A stretch of 64,000 bases of DNA from Pedobacter sp. AK013 (GCF_014205835.1 NZ_JACHCQ010000014.1:62001-126000), one strand, 5' to 3'. Counted from the first letter of the stretch, positions 17,269-27,081 are shown. Program-made: numbers and translations. The notes: generated by a model from the letters alone, not told the origin.

Positions 17269-17289
17269 GTTTATTTGCTTTAATCTTTT

Positions 17290-18477
17290 TTATCTTTTGC
17301 TTTTATTCTCGCCAAAGTTAAACAATAGACCAAAACGTAAGGTATTTGCAAGTGGACTAGTCTGTGCATTTGCAATTAAATAAGAGAAATCGATGTTAAA
17401 AACGTTGTATTTTAACCCAAGTCCTAGCGTAAAATAGCGACTATCGCCTTTCATTGGACTTTGGTAGTTGTAACCAGCTCTAACGGCAAACTGTTGGTTG
17501 TACCAGTATTCTAATCCGGTTGAAATTCCAACTTCTTTCAGTTCTTCACTAAAACCACCAGGAGCATCACTAAACGATCCGAAAATTCCTGCAGGAACCG
17601 ATCGGTTTGGATCTTTTCCGCTTACGATTTTGTTATTCGAATCGTATATAGGCTGTGTTGGTACCAAAAGTTTATTAAAATCGAGGGCGAAGGTTAAAGT
17701 ACTAAAATCATCCATCGTGATTGTCGACGCTCCCCCTAGTTTAAAATTGGTAGGTAAAAAGAAATTCTCTCCTCCATCAGAATAGCTCATTTTAGTTCCT
17801 ATGTTGGAAATATTAGCGCCAGCAGAAAGAATAGCCTGTTTACCAAATAATGTAGTAGCTGTCTTGTACAATCCTGAAACATCAACCGCTACAGCATTTC
17901 CGCTGTGTACTTGCCCGGAAGATGAAAACTGACCTGAAGCTAAATTCGAATAAATATATCTTAATGAAGTTCCTAATGAAAATTCTTTACCAAAGTTACG
18001 TGCAAAAGAAACATCAAAAGCCAATTCACTAGGATTGGAGATCCCTAGGTCCTGTTGATTAATATCTGTTAGCTGAATCGAACCCAAAGAAAAATACCTC
18101 AATGATGCTCCAATGGTGTTACGATCATCTAATTTATAAAATCCGCTCAGGTAAGCAAGATTAATATCTGGTACCAAGCTCTTTAACCATGGGCTGTAAG
18201 AAATAGAAAAACCATAAGGTTTATCTAAAAAGGCAAGTTTCGAGGCATTTATACTTGAAGAGTTTACATCACCAGGAACAGCTACGCCAGCATCTCCCAT
18301 AGCTCCGGCGCGGGCATCAGGTGTAATGAGCAGAAACGGAACTGCCGTTATAATATTATTCGACTCGCTACCGTTTGTTTGGGTATTGCCTATGGTTACT
18401 TGGGCATTTGTTTTACCAAACACCAAGGCCATTGAGAGTGCAGAAAAAGCAAGTTTACTAATGTACTTGAAATTCAT
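17290..18477 (-). CDS. porV: Type IX secretion outer membrane protein PorV
   Basis: A 395-residue outer membrane beta-barrel with an N-terminal signal peptide (about 1-25, cut near TNAQ). The block VPFLLITPDARAGAMGDAGVAV is the PorV hallmark. Strands such as YGFSISYSPWLKSLVPDINLAYLSGFY and GISTGLEYWYNQQFAVRAGYNYQSP and a C-terminal strand ending LRFGLLFNFG follow. PorV (LptO) shuttles T9SS cargo to the sortase PorU at the cell surface. PorU itself, often adjacent in related genomes, is not in this window. The gene is divergent from gldJ with a 673-bp AT-rich spacer. Confidence 0.92.
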   Translation of the reverse strand: MNFKYISKLAFSALSMALVFGKTNAQVTIGNTQTNGSESNNIITAVPFLLITPDARAGAMGDAGVAVPGDVNSSSINASKLAFLDKPYGFSISYSPWLKSLVPDINLAYLSGFYKLDDRNTIGASLRYFSLGSIQLTDINQQDLGISNPSELAFDVSFARNFGKEFSLGTSLRYIYSNLASGQFSSSGQVHSGNAVAVDVSGLYKTATTLFGKQAILSAGANISNIGTKMSYSDGGENFFLPTNFKLGGASTITMDDFSTLTFALDFNKLLVPTQPIYDSNNKIVSGKDPNRSVPAGIFGSFSDAPGGFSEELKEVGISTGLEYWYNQQFAVRAGYNYQSPMKGDSRYFTLGLGLKYNVFNIDFSYLIANAQTSPLANTLRFGLLFNFGENKSKR

Positions 18478-19150
18478 CCTTTTAAGGTACGTAATTTTAG
18501 ATTTGGGTATTTAGCAATAACTGGAGAATATATTCTGTAACGTAAAACCAAACCTTATATTTTACCAAATTACGAATTCTAAGATTATTTACTAATTAAA
18601 CCTACGATTTTTACATATCGGTGTGACTGCAAAAAACGCAAACACAAGGATAATAACAACTTAGCGCTATAAATCGAATTCATTTTTCTCCTTATATCAT
18701 TACGATTATTTTAATTCACCCGATTTGAGCGCTATAATTTAAAACTCAAATATGGATAATTTATTTGCAATCTCTGCAAATCCTTAATCGTTAGGCTAAT
18801 TTTGCAGTTGATTAAATTATAGGCTTACGGCAACGCTAATAATATAAATTTCAATAAAATACACGCTCAATTTAAACAGATTCAGAATAAAAATATTTTT
18901 TGAAATGTCTAAGTTAGGCTAATATTATCCAACACCTAAGCACCACAAACAAATGTTTTATCTTCCTTATTTATAATTATTTAGCATTAAATTTACCTAA
19001 AAAACAAACAGACACAATACACTTTAAAATAATACGTTATCACTCAAAAATATAATCGATATTTTATTATCACATTATTTATATATTCATTTAAAATTGT
19101 TTAATTTTATCGATTGAATCCCCATAGGGACGATATTCCCAACGTACTAT
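18478..19150. other. AT-rich divergent intergenic region between porV and gldJ
   Basis: This 673-bp region must hold the promoters of both porV and gldJ. It is visibly more AT-rich than its flanks, with poly-A/T runs, and contains no credible open frame, tRNA or clear hairpin. No full TTTG/TAnnTTTG pair at good spacing was found by eye. It may carry regulatory sites or a small RNA, but nothing supports a specific call. Confidence 0.5.
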
Positions 19151-20830
19151 ATGAAAAAACTATTACTATATTCTTTTACTTGTTTATCATTAGCCGCCTT
19201 GCTTTCGAGTTGTAGCTCAAAAAGTGCGAGTTCTAGCAAAACAGGTATTCCTTACGCAGATAGGAAGAGTAAAAACAACCAATCTGGTGCTTTTGCTGTA
19301 GCTACTCAATACAAGAGAGCTCCAGGGCCTGGCTTAATTCCAATTGAAGGTGGGGTTTTGGTAGTGGGTGGTAGTGCCATCGAAGTGCCAGGTGTTGAGC
19401 CAAATATCTACAACTACAAAAGACAGGTTACTGTGCCATCTTTTTATATGGATGAAACCGAAGTATCTAATACCGATTGGTTAGAATACTTACATTGGAT
19501 CAGATATAACTACCCTGAAGATCGTGAGTTTTATTATAATGAACTTCCTGATACTTTAGTATGGCGCCGTGCATTATCTTATAACGAGCCTTATGTAGAT
19601 AACTATTTAAGGCACCCAGCTTATCGTGATTATCCGGTTGTAGGTGTTTCATGGGAGCAGGCATCTCGTTACTGCGAATGGAGAACTTCAAGAGCTAATG
19701 AGTTTATTCTACGTGAAAAAGGAATTTTAACTGATTATAAAACTTTAGCTGGAAATGGAAAAGGCAATACTGCTACAACAGCTGCTGCAACTCCAAAGCC
19801 AGATAAACCATTTAATACAGATGCCTATTTAAACGGCCAGTACGATGATAAAGGTAAAAATGCACCGATTGATTACAATACAAAAGCTGGCGCAGCTACC
19901 ACAACCGCAGGAGGAACTGCTGCAACTACAGGAGGCAAAAACGGTCAGCCAAGAAGAACTGCAACATTAGAGGATGGTGTAATTATGCAACCTTATCGTT
20001 TACCAACGGAAGCAGAGTGGGAATATGCTGCTCTAGGCTTAATTGGCAATACGGAATATGAGAACATCAACCAGAACAAAATTTACCCTTGGAATGGTTT
20101 AGGTGTTAGTTCGGCCAAAAAGAAAACCAGAGGTATGATTCAGGCCAACTTTAAAAGAGCGCCTGGAGATTATATGGGTGTTGGCGGTTCATTAAATGAT
20201 AAAGGAGATTTAACGGTTCCGGTTATTCAATATGCGCCGAACGATTTCGGCTTATATAATATGGCAGGAAACGTGAATGAATGGGTTAACGATGTGTACA
20301 GAACAGGTACATTCACTGATGCAGATGCGTTTAATCCTTATCGCGGTAACTACTTCACCAATAAAAAACTAGAAGATTCTCAAAGCGGGAAAATTGCATT
20401 AGATAAATATGGTAATCCTATTAAGGAAAATGCATATGCCGGAAGAAAACAAACCTGGGCAGAAAAACAGGCACAGGCGAAACGTTCCGATTCGATTTCA
20501 AAATCAACTGATCCACAATCTCCGGTAGCATCAACCAGCTATCAGGCCGATCAAAGGGGTTATCGTGACAGACAAAATACTTTGCTTAACGAAGAAGGTG
20601 TAACACTGGTAAACGATAAATCCAGAGTTTATAAAGGTGGCTCTTGGAACGATATGGCTTACTGGTTAAACCCAGCAACACGCCGTTTTATGCAGCAAGA
20701 TGAATCATCAGCAGAAGTCGGTTTCCGTTGTGCCATGACGATGCTTGGGGCTCCAGAAATTAGTACTGTAGGTAAAAGAAATTTCAAAAATCCTCCTCAA
20801 AAACCTTATAGGGTAAGCAGAGGTAAATAA
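19151..20830 (+). CDS. gldJ: Gliding motility / type IX secretion lipoprotein GldJ
   Basis: A 559-residue lipoprotein. The signal peptide ends in LAALLSSC with the lipid-modified Cys at residue 21. The body is a formylglycine-generating-enzyme-like (SUMF1) fold: VTVPSFYMDETEVSNTDWLEYL, YPVVGVSWEQASRYCEWR, YRLPTEAEWEYAALG, GLYNMAGNVNEWVNDVYR and SRVYKGGSWND. A low-complexity Gly/Thr/Ala insertion lies around residues 195-265. The motif NEPYVDNYLRHPAYRDYPVVGVSW and the length of about 560 favour GldJ over GldK. GldJ is needed for gliding and T9SS assembly in Flavobacteriia; its location beside porV agrees. Confidence 0.88.
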   Translation: MKKLLLYSFTCLSLAALLSSCSSKSASSSKTGIPYADRKSKNNQSGAFAVATQYKRAPGPGLIPIEGGVLVVGGSAIEVPGVEPNIYNYKRQVTVPSFYMDETEVSNTDWLEYLHWIRYNYPEDREFYYNELPDTLVWRRALSYNEPYVDNYLRHPAYRDYPVVGVSWEQASRYCEWRTSRANEFILREKGILTDYKTLAGNGKGNTATTAAATPKPDKPFNTDAYLNGQYDDKGKNAPIDYNTKAGAATTTAGGTAATTGGKNGQPRRTATLEDGVIMQPYRLPTEAEWEYAALGLIGNTEYENINQNKIYPWNGLGVSSAKKKTRGMIQANFKRAPGDYMGVGGSLNDKGDLTVPVIQYAPNDFGLYNMAGNVNEWVNDVYRTGTFTDADAFNPYRGNYFTNKKLEDSQSGKIALDKYGNPIKENAYAGRKQTWAEKQAQAKRSDSISKSTDPQSPVASTSYQADQRGYRDRQNTLLNEEGVTLVNDKSRVYKGGSWNDMAYWLNPATRRFMQQDESSAEVGFRCAMTMLGAPEISTVGKRNFKNPPQKPYRVSRGK

Positions 20831-20835
20831 AAAGG

Positions 20836-20865
20836 AAAGTCCCGACATTAAATCGGGACTTTTTT
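20836..20865 (+). terminator. Intrinsic terminator of gldJ
   Basis: AAAGTCCCGA / TCGGGACTTT arms with a 7-nt loop followed by a T-run, beginning 6 bp after the gldJ stop. The stem is GC-rich against an AT-rich background, a strong call. Confidence 0.85.
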
Positions 20866-21101
20866 ATGCTTTATAATTTTATTTTTTTGTGCGTGGTGGC
20901 TTCTTAGTGAATATTTTATCATTATTTAGTTAAGGGAATTAAGATTAGTCATAGACATAATCTAAACCTAGTGGCTTATTAGGTATTTAGGCGGCAAAGG
21001 AATACAATATAAGCATATTAGCTCACCATTAAGAAGTTAAGGGCATTAAAACTTTCTATGGAAAACAACCTTAATACCTTAATGGTAAAAAGACAAAAGG
21101 G

Positions 21102-21602
21102 TTATTTAAATTGAATCAAAATCTGGTTTTTCTCTACCTTATCGCCTTGTTTAATCAATATCTTCTTGATTGTACCATCAGTTGATGATTTTAAGATATT
21201 TTCCATTTTCATCGCTTCGAGCACAAGCAGGTTATCGCCTTTCTTTATTTCGGCGTTTTCTTCAACCAATACCTTTAATACTAAACCAGGCATTGGTGCT
21301 TTAATCTCAGAAACTTTATTAGCGGTTAAATTATCGAGCCCCAATTGTTTTAACAAAACGTCGAACTGATCTTCGATGTTAATCTGATAAATATTGCCAT
21401 TTACCTTTACTTTACAGTTTTTTTCAGCCTTATTTATTTCAACAAGTTCTGTGTTAAAAGACCTGTTTTGGTATAGAACATGCGTATTGCGATGTCCGAG
21501 CGTACTTAGATCGAGCTGAACCTGTTCTCCATTTACTAAAAAAGCTGAATCCTTATTCTCAATTTCGAATAAAAACTGATCGTTTACTTTTACTTTATAC
21601 AT
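21102..21602 (-). CDS. Biotin/lipoyl carrier protein (biotin carboxyl carrier subunit)
   Basis: A 166-residue protein whose C-terminal 70 residues are a biotinyl/lipoyl domain: IKAPMPGLVLKVLVEENAEIKKGDNLLVLEAMKMEN, with the biotinylated lysine at Lys132 in EAMKMEN. The N-terminal 95 residues resemble the linker of carboxylase carrier subunits. It would serve an acyl-CoA or pyruvate-type carboxylase, but no biotin carboxylase or carboxyltransferase is nearby. It is the last gene of a leftward run (dedA, ppa, CorC-like, rsmE, DUF4159) with gaps of 1-10 bp, so its partners must be encoded elsewhere. Confidence 0.88.
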   Translation of the reverse strand: MYKVKVNDQFLFEIENKDSAFLVNGEQVQLDLSTLGHRNTHVLYQNRSFNTELVEINKAEKNCKVKVNGNIYQINIEDQFDVLLKQLGLDNLTANKVSEIKAPMPGLVLKVLVEENAEIKKGDNLLVLEAMKMENILKSSTDGTIKKILIKQGDKVEKNQILIQFK

Positions 21603-21605
21603 GGC

Positions 21606-22304
21606 TTATTGAGTTAAGGCATATTGAACCAGATTAGCGCCCATTTTAAGCGCTTTTGTCCGTGTTTCTTGCGTATCTTCAGGATAAGTACCAAAATCTT
21701 CCCAACCGTTACCTAAATCACATTCGTAGGTGTAATAACACACAATTCTTCCCTTGTAAATCAAGGCAAATCCCTGGGGTCTTTTATTATCATGCTCATG
21801 GATTTTAGGTAAACCTCCCGGGAACTTAAATTTTTGGTTATATAATGCATGGTTAGCCGGCAATTCAACAAAACTAAGTTCTGGAAATACCTTTTTCATC
21901 TGCGGGCGGATAAATTTATCCAATCCATAATTATCGTCTATATGAAGAAAGCCACCACCCGTAAGGTACTGCCTCAAATTTTTAATTTCCTGATCGTTAA
22001 AAACTACGTTTCCGTGGCCAGTCATATAAACAAATGGATAGTTAAAAATTTCCTTTGAGCCTACTTCTACGATGCTTTCTTCAGCATAAAAATTAGTCTT
22101 CAGATTGGCATTGCAATATGCAATTAAATTGGGTAAAGCTGTTCTGTCTGCATACCAATCGCCACCACCGTTATACTTTAATTTAGCCATACGGTAGGTT
22201 GGAGGAATAAAAGCGCAAAGCATAAAACTTAAAGCTAAAAGGCCAAAGCTTAAAGCCAATGTCGGAAATTTGGGAAACTGAAAACTGAAAACTGAAAACT
22301 TCAA
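21606..22304 (-). CDS. DUF4159 domain protein with repeat-derived signal peptide
   Basis: The mature part (about residues 39-232) begins MAKLKYNGGGDWYAD and contains YMTGHGNVVF, LTGGGFLHIDDNYG and YTYECDLGNGWEDFG, typical of DUF4159 proteins, which have a Rossmann/GATase-like fold, are exported and have unknown function. The frame from 22304 begins with TTG, not ATG. It gives an N-terminus (FSVFSFQF then LALSFGLLALSFMLCAF) that works as a signal peptide but is encoded by seven-base tandem repeats and a related simple sequence. ATGs at 22223 and 22190 would lose the export signal. The start is therefore uncertain. It lies 3 bp before the biotin carrier gene. Confidence 0.8.
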   Translation of the reverse strand: MKFSVFSFQFPKFPTLALSFGLLALSFMLCAFIPPTYRMAKLKYNGGGDWYADRTALPNLIAYCNANLKTNFYAEESIVEVGSKEIFNYPFVYMTGHGNVVFNDQEIKNLRQYLTGGGFLHIDDNYGLDKFIRPQMKKVFPELSFVELPANHALYNQKFKFPGGLPKIHEHDNKRPQGFALIYKGRIVCYYTYECDLGNGWEDFGTYPEDTQETRTKALKMGANLVQYALTQ

Positions 22305-22308
22305 ACTG
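22274..22308. repeat. Seven-base tandem repeat (AAAACTG), five units
   Basis: Units GAAACTG, AAAACTG, AAAACTG, AAAACTT and CAAACTG follow each other without a break. It spans the beginning of the DUF4159 reading frame and the few bases after rsmE. Confidence 0.85.
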
Positions 22309-22309
22309 A

Positions 22310-23014
22310 TTATCGGTTAAGGTAATTGATTTCAAAACAAACAGATAAAGCAGCCGTTTCTGTGCGCAATCTATTATCACCTAAAGTTAATGCTTTAAAG
22401 CCTTTGTTCAAAGCTAAATTAACTTCATCAGGTGTGAAATCTCCTTCAGGACCAATAAGAACTAAATATTTTTGATGTGGAGCCACAAGTTTAGATATAT
22501 ATTGTTTTTCTCCGTTATCAATGCAATGCGCAATTAGTTTATCGCCATCAAACGATTCTTTCAAAAAAGCATCAAAAGAAATAGCATCGTTTAATTTGGG
22601 ATGATAAGCTTTAATTGATTGTTTTACGGCAGAAGTAATCACTTTATTCAGGCGATCTTCTTTAACTACTCTTCGCTCCGATCTATCGGTAATGATTGGT
22701 GTAATTTCATCAATACCCAACTCTGTAGCTTTCTCTAAAAACCATTCGATACGGTCGATATTTTTAGTTGGTGCAACAGCAATGTGCAAGTAATGATTTC
22801 TTTTATGAAACTCAGTTTCTACTTTTAAAATAGATAAAGAAACCTTTTTTGGATTATCGGTAGTAATTTCAGCAGTGTAAAAGCCCCCTTTTCCATCAAC
22901 TAAGTTAACAATTGAGCCAACGGTAAGGCGAAGCACCCTAACACAGTGTTTACTCTCTTCTTCGTTAAGTGTGTAGGTATTTTGGGTTATATCTGGTGTA
23001 TAAAAAATATGCAT
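22310..23014 (-). CDS. rsmE: 16S rRNA (uracil(1498)-N3)-methyltransferase
   Basis: A 234-residue SPOUT-class methyltransferase. The N-terminal PUA-like domain includes LNEEESKHCVRVLRLTVGSIVNLVDGKGG. The C-terminal knot carries VLIGPEGDFTPDEVNLALNKGFKALTLGDNRLRTETAA, the classic RsmE signature with the S-adenosylmethionine loop GPEGDF and LGxxxLRxETA. It methylates U1498 in the decoding region of 16S rRNA. It starts 8 bp after the CorC-like gene stop and is inside the leftward run. Confidence 0.95.
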   Translation of the reverse strand: MHIFYTPDITQNTYTLNEEESKHCVRVLRLTVGSIVNLVDGKGGFYTAEITTDNPKKVSLSILKVETEFHKRNHYLHIAVAPTKNIDRIEWFLEKATELGIDEITPIITDRSERRVVKEDRLNKVITSAVKQSIKAYHPKLNDAISFDAFLKESFDGDKLIAHCIDNGEKQYISKLVAPHQKYLVLIGPEGDFTPDEVNLALNKGFKALTLGDNRLRTETAALSVCFEINYLNR

Positions 23015-23022
23015 AGTTGAAA

Positions 23023-24447
23023 TTAATGATTATCAACCATATCTGCTTTATTGATCACCAATTCTAACTTGATTGTTTCGATATTCTGTTCCGTCTTTTT
23101 AAGGATTGTAAACAGGTAGCCGTAAGATTCCGTACTTTCGCCTACTTCAGGAATGCGTTCAAAAACGTGAGAAACCAATCCACCAATGGTATCGAAATCT
23201 TCATCCTCTGGTAAATCGTGAGGCAAATGCTCATTTACGTCATATACTGTAGCAAATGCATTTACAATAAATTCATTATCTGAAACTTTTTCTACCAGCG
23301 GTTTTTCTTCATCGTATTCATCCTGGATTTCTCCAACAAGCTCTTCAACAATATCTTCTAAGGTAACCATGCCCGCTGTACCGCCAAACTCGTCTAAAAC
23401 GATAGCAATCTGTATGCGGTTACTTTGCAACTCGCTCATCAGATCGTTAATTTTCTTGGTTTCTGTAACGAAATATGGTTTTCTGATGATGTCGTTTAAT
23501 GTCCAGTGCTGGTTACCTGCTGCAACTAATGGTAGAATATCTTTTGCATGGATAATCCCTACAATTTTATCCATAATATCATCGTAAACCGGCAAGCGGG
23601 AATATCCTTCTTTAATAATCGTATCAATCACTTCTTCTTTCGGAGAAGTTAACTCAATGCCAGAAATCTTGGTTCGGGGTACCATGATATTCTTAACCAC
23701 ACGCTCATTAAAATCGAATACATTTTTAATCAGCTCATGTTCATTATTATCTAACGCACCACTTTCTTTACCCTGATCCAATAAATATTGAAGTTCTTCG
23801 GTGCTGTGCAGCGATTCGTGCCCACTGGAGGTGTCGATTCCGAATGGCTTAAGGATAATGGCGGCAAGACTATTTAGCGTCCAAATGAAGGGCTTAAACA
23901 CCACATAAAACAATTGAAGTGGTACAGAAACGAAAAGCGTTGTAGCTACAGGCCTTTGGATAGCAAAAGATTTTGGTGCTAATTCGCCAAATACAATATG
24001 CATAATTGTAATGAGCGAAAAGGCAACGATTGTAGAAGCAGTGTGGATAGAAGCATCGCTTAAACCCCACTCCAAACTATCGAAAAGATTTTTGAAAATG
24101 GTATGCATAACGCCTTCACCTACCCAACCTAGGCCAAGTGATGCTAGCGTTATGCCTAGCTGTGTGGCGGCCAAATACCCGTCAAGATTATGAATAATCC
24201 CTTTGGCCATTTTGCCTACACGACTGCCTGTTTTTGCTTTAATTTCAATTTGTGATGCGCGAACTTTTACAATAGCAAACTCTGCTGCAACAAAAAATCC
24301 GTTAAGTAACACCAAAAATAATGCAAAGAATAATCGCCAACCTACAGAAGTGGTATCGGGTTCCTGTATAGCAACCAAAACTACGTTTGTGGGCAGTATT
24401 GCACTTAGCTCTAAATTTAAAAACAAACAGACCGTGGGTAAATCCAT
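23023..24447 (-). CDS. CNNM/CorC/TlyC family membrane protein
   Basis: A 474-residue protein. Residues about 35-230 are a DUF21 transmembrane domain with the opening LFLVLLNGFFVAAEFAIVKVRASQIE and four predicted helices. Residues about 245-370 are a CBS pair, with VKNIMVPRTKISGIE and GTAGMVTLEDIVEELVGEIQDEYD. The C-terminal 85 residues are a CorC_HlyC domain. The family transports magnesium or cobalt, or modulates such transport; the old name is hemolysin-like protein. Its ATG overlaps the ppa stop by one base, so translation is probably coupled. Confidence 0.92.
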   Translation of the reverse strand: MDLPTVCLFLNLELSAILPTNVVLVAIQEPDTTSVGWRLFFALFLVLLNGFFVAAEFAIVKVRASQIEIKAKTGSRVGKMAKGIIHNLDGYLAATQLGITLASLGLGWVGEGVMHTIFKNLFDSLEWGLSDASIHTASTIVAFSLITIMHIVFGELAPKSFAIQRPVATTLFVSVPLQLFYVVFKPFIWTLNSLAAIILKPFGIDTSSGHESLHSTEELQYLLDQGKESGALDNNEHELIKNVFDFNERVVKNIMVPRTKISGIELTSPKEEVIDTIIKEGYSRLPVYDDIMDKIVGIIHAKDILPLVAAGNQHWTLNDIIRKPYFVTETKKINDLMSELQSNRIQIAIVLDEFGGTAGMVTLEDIVEELVGEIQDEYDEEKPLVEKVSDNEFIVNAFATVYDVNEHLPHDLPEDEDFDTIGGLVSHVFERIPEVGESTESYGYLFTILKKTEQNIETIKLELVINKADMVDNH

Positions 24448-24998
24448 TAAGCTAATTCTCTAAATGTTGTATTATAAAGTTCTATGCTTTCTTTAATTAC
24501 TTTATGCGCATAACGAACACCAAGTAAATGTTCGATCGTTACATTTTTATCCTCTAATGCTTTATAATCCTGAAAGAAACGAACAATCTCTTTCATTTGG
24601 TGTGGAGGCAACTCATCTAAATCGTTGATATAGTTTACCGACATATCGTGAGCAGCTACAGCAATGATTTTATCATCCTGTTCGCCATTATCAACCATAT
24701 GCATTACACCAACCACTTTAGCTTCAATCAATGTCATTGGATAAACATCTACTGAACAAAGTACTAAAATATCTAACGGATCTTTATCATCGCAATAAGT
24801 TTGCGGGATAAAACCATAGTTTGCAGGATACATTACTGATGAAAAAAGAACCCTGTCTAACTTAATTAAGCCAGATTCTTTATCTATTTCGTATTTTGCT
24901 TTTGAACCTTTTGGAATTTCAATAATTGCGTTTACAATTTCTGGAACATTGTGCCCAGGAGATACGCTATGCCACGCGTGATGATCGTCTTTTGCCAT
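24447..24998 (-). CDS. ppa: Inorganic pyrophosphatase
   Basis: A 183-residue family I soluble pyrophosphatase. Visible hallmarks are [37 protein letters not shown] and the metal-binding [14 protein letters not shown] (DxDPxD). It hydrolyses pyrophosphate to phosphate, pulling biosynthetic reactions forward. It sits between dedA (2-bp gap) and the CorC-like gene (1-base overlap) in a tightly packed leftward operon just downstream of the complex I genes. Confidence 0.96.
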   Translation of the reverse strand: MAKDDHHAWHSVSPGHNVPEIVNAIIEIPKGSKAKYEIDKESGLIKLDRVLFSSVMYPANYGFIPQTYCDDKDPLDILVLCSVDVYPMTLIEAKVVGVMHMVDNGEQDDKIIAVAAHDMSVNYINDLDELPPHQMKEIVRFFQDYKALEDKNVTIEHLLGVRYAHKVIKESIELYNTTFRELA

Positions 24999-25000
24999 TT

Positions 25001-25660
25001 TTAATTTAAATCTGTTTTATCCTCTTCAGGACCACTCACTACTTTACTTTTTACAAAGGTAATTAATAATGGTATAGTTGTAATAAGGATAAAGCCAATA
25101 ATAATATATAATAAATAATCGTTTATTTCTTTTTCAAATCTTCTGCCCAAAAAATAGCCGAGCAAAGTTAAGGAACAGATCCAAAGTACCCCACCCACGG
25201 TATTATATAAAGCAAATTTTTTAAAGTCTAGTTTTACAACCCCTGCAAAAATCGGTGCGAAAGTTCTAACAATGGGTACAAATCTGCCCATTATTAATGC
25301 AAAGGCACCTTGTTTATGATAATAGTCTTCCGCGGCTTTTAAATATTTCTTCTTAAAAAAGAAACTGTCTTTTCTGGTATACAATACTGGGCCGGTTTTA
25401 CGCCCGAACCAATAGCCGGTAAAATTTCCAGAAATGGCTGCTATACATAAACCAGCCAAGAGTACCGCAATGTTCACATCAAGCTTGCCTGTTGCAACAA
25501 ACATTCCTGCTAAAAACAACAAATAATCACCGGGAAGAAAAAAACCAAAAAACAGGCCTGTTTCTGCATAGATAACGAATACAACCAGATAGAAACCGCC
25601 TTCCCTCAATAATTTCTCGGGATCAAGTAGCTGATGCAGGTTATTCCAAAAATCGTGCAT
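25001..25660 (-). CDS. DedA family membrane protein
   Basis: A 219-residue inner-membrane protein with the DedA/SNARE-associated (VTT) signature: [56 protein letters not shown] and [20 protein letters not shown]. Arg and acidic residues in FVPIVRTF and the FLPGD loop are the functional hallmarks. DedA proteins help flip lipid carriers or phospholipids. I start at ATG 25660, since the in-frame codon at 25666 is TTG. It lies 41 bp after nuoN and 2 bp before ppa. Confidence 0.93.
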   Translation of the reverse strand: MHDFWNNLHQLLDPEKLLREGGFYLVVFVIYAETGLFFGFFLPGDYLLFLAGMFVATGKLDVNIAVLLAGLCIAAISGNFTGYWFGRKTGPVLYTRKDSFFFKKKYLKAAEDYYHKQGAFALIMGRFVPIVRTFAPIFAGVVKLDFKKFALYNTVGGVLWICSLTLLGYFLGRRFEKEINDYLLYIIIGFILITTIPLLITFVKSKVVSGPEEDKTDLN

Positions 25661-25707
25661 ATTCAATTATTCGTAAAACTACAAATAATTATTAAACAAC
25701 AGCATAC

Positions 25708-27078
25708 CTATATCAGGTTTAAAATAATTGCAGGATAAATACCTAAAACTAATGTAATTGCAACAGAAACCAACAGAACGACTTTGTACTGCGCAGGCGT
25801 TGAAAGCGCTGTTTCTGCGCCATCTTTAAACCACATGGCTACAATTACCCTAAAGTAATAATAGAAGCCAACCAGTGCATTTAAAACCGCAAATGCAACA
25901 AGTAAGGTTTTATATTCGGTCATTACATTCAGGAACATTAAATATTTCCCGATAAAGCCAGCTGTAAGCGGAATACCAGCTAGCGAAAGCATTGCTACTG
26001 TTAAGCATAATGCTACTAACGGATTCCGTTTAGCCAAACCATTGAAACTTTCGAAGCTATCGCTGCCCGTTTTTTGTTTCACCAATATTAATACCGCAAA
26101 AGCGATGATTGATGCGAAGGTATAAGCTGCTGCATAAACCAATACGTTGTTTCCAGAATTTTTGGTCAGTACAATTAGTGAAAACAACAGGTAACCTGCA
26201 TGTGAAATACTTGAGTATGCCAACATGCGTTTGAAGTTCTTCTGGAAGAGTGCAGTTACGTTTCCGATAAATAGGGTTAAACAAACAATCACCATAAGTG
26301 GTGCGACCCAAAAATCGTGAAGTGGTGCAAATGCGCCAGCAAATAATCGTAAAAACGCAGCAAAACCAGCAGTTTTAACCACAGTACTCATAAAAGTGGT
26401 GATTAAAGATGGAGCACCTTCATATACATCCGGTGTCCAGAAGTGAAATGGAGCAGCACCAACCTTAAAGCTTAAACCAATCATCATTAGAATAACGCCA
26501 GGATAAAATATCGGAGAAACTGCCTGACTATTTACTAAATAAGCCTGGATTCTATCTAAATCGAATGATCCTGTAGCACCATAAATTAAGGTGATACCAA
26601 ATAATAGGAAGCCTGTTGAGAAAGCACCCATTAAGAAGTACTTTAAAGAAGCTTCGTTAGAGGCAAAATCTTTTTTACGGATACCCGCCAAAATGTATAA
26701 ACTCACCGACATGATTTCTAAGCCTACAAATAACATGGCCATATTTTTATACGATACCATCATAATCATGCCCGCTAATGCGAAAAGAATTAAGGTATAA
26801 TATTCAGCTATGTTATCGCTTTTAGCGTGGAAATAGTTCTGTGTTAATAAAAAGATAAAAAGTGTACCCACAATACAGATACCTGAAAATGCCAGGGCGA
26901 AATTATCTGTCTCCATCATTCCAAAATGAACAGCATTGCCGTTCCATGCACAAAAAGTAAATCCTAGTGCAGTAAGTAAGCCAACAACGGTAAGTGGTAA
27001 TAATGCTTTATTTGCCTTAAACAAACCTGCATAAAGCACTATAAAAGCTGTTATACTAATGGTTATAATAATATTCAT
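25708..27078 (-). CDS. nuoN: NADH-quinone oxidoreductase subunit N
   Basis: A 456-residue antiporter-like membrane subunit of respiratory complex I with about 13-14 helices. The conserved Lys of the proton path appears in YFLMGAFSTGFLLFG and KVGAAPFHFWTPDVYEGAPSLITTFMSTVVKTAGF. FKRMLAYSSISHAGYLLF and AGIPLTAGFIGKYLMFLNV confirm NuoN. It is the last nuo gene, 3 bp after nuoM. Length is at the short end but normal for this phylum. Confidence 0.95.
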   Translation of the reverse strand: MNIIITISITAFIVLYAGLFKANKALLPLTVVGLLTALGFTFCAWNGNAVHFGMMETDNFALAFSGICIVGTLFIFLLTQNYFHAKSDNIAEYYTLILFALAGMIMMVSYKNMAMLFVGLEIMSVSLYILAGIRKKDFASNEASLKYFLMGAFSTGFLLFGITLIYGATGSFDLDRIQAYLVNSQAVSPIFYPGVILMMIGLSFKVGAAPFHFWTPDVYEGAPSLITTFMSTVVKTAGFAAFLRLFAGAFAPLHDFWVAPLMVIVCLTLFIGNVTALFQKNFKRMLAYSSISHAGYLLFSLIVLTKNSGNNVLVYAAAYTFASIIAFAVLILVKQKTGSDSFESFNGLAKRNPLVALCLTVAMLSLAGIPLTAGFIGKYLMFLNVMTEYKTLLVAFAVLNALVGFYYYFRVIVAMWFKDGAETALSTPAQYKVVLLVSVAITLVLGIYPAIILNLI

Positions 27079-27081
27079 TGC

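Noticed and set aside
18478..19150. Small RNA or tRNA between porV and gldJ
   Set aside because: No cloverleaf, strong hairpin with T-run or conserved box could be seen.
22274..22308. CRISPR-like array
   Set aside because: Units are seven bases without spacers; this is a simple tandem repeat, and no cas gene is in the window.
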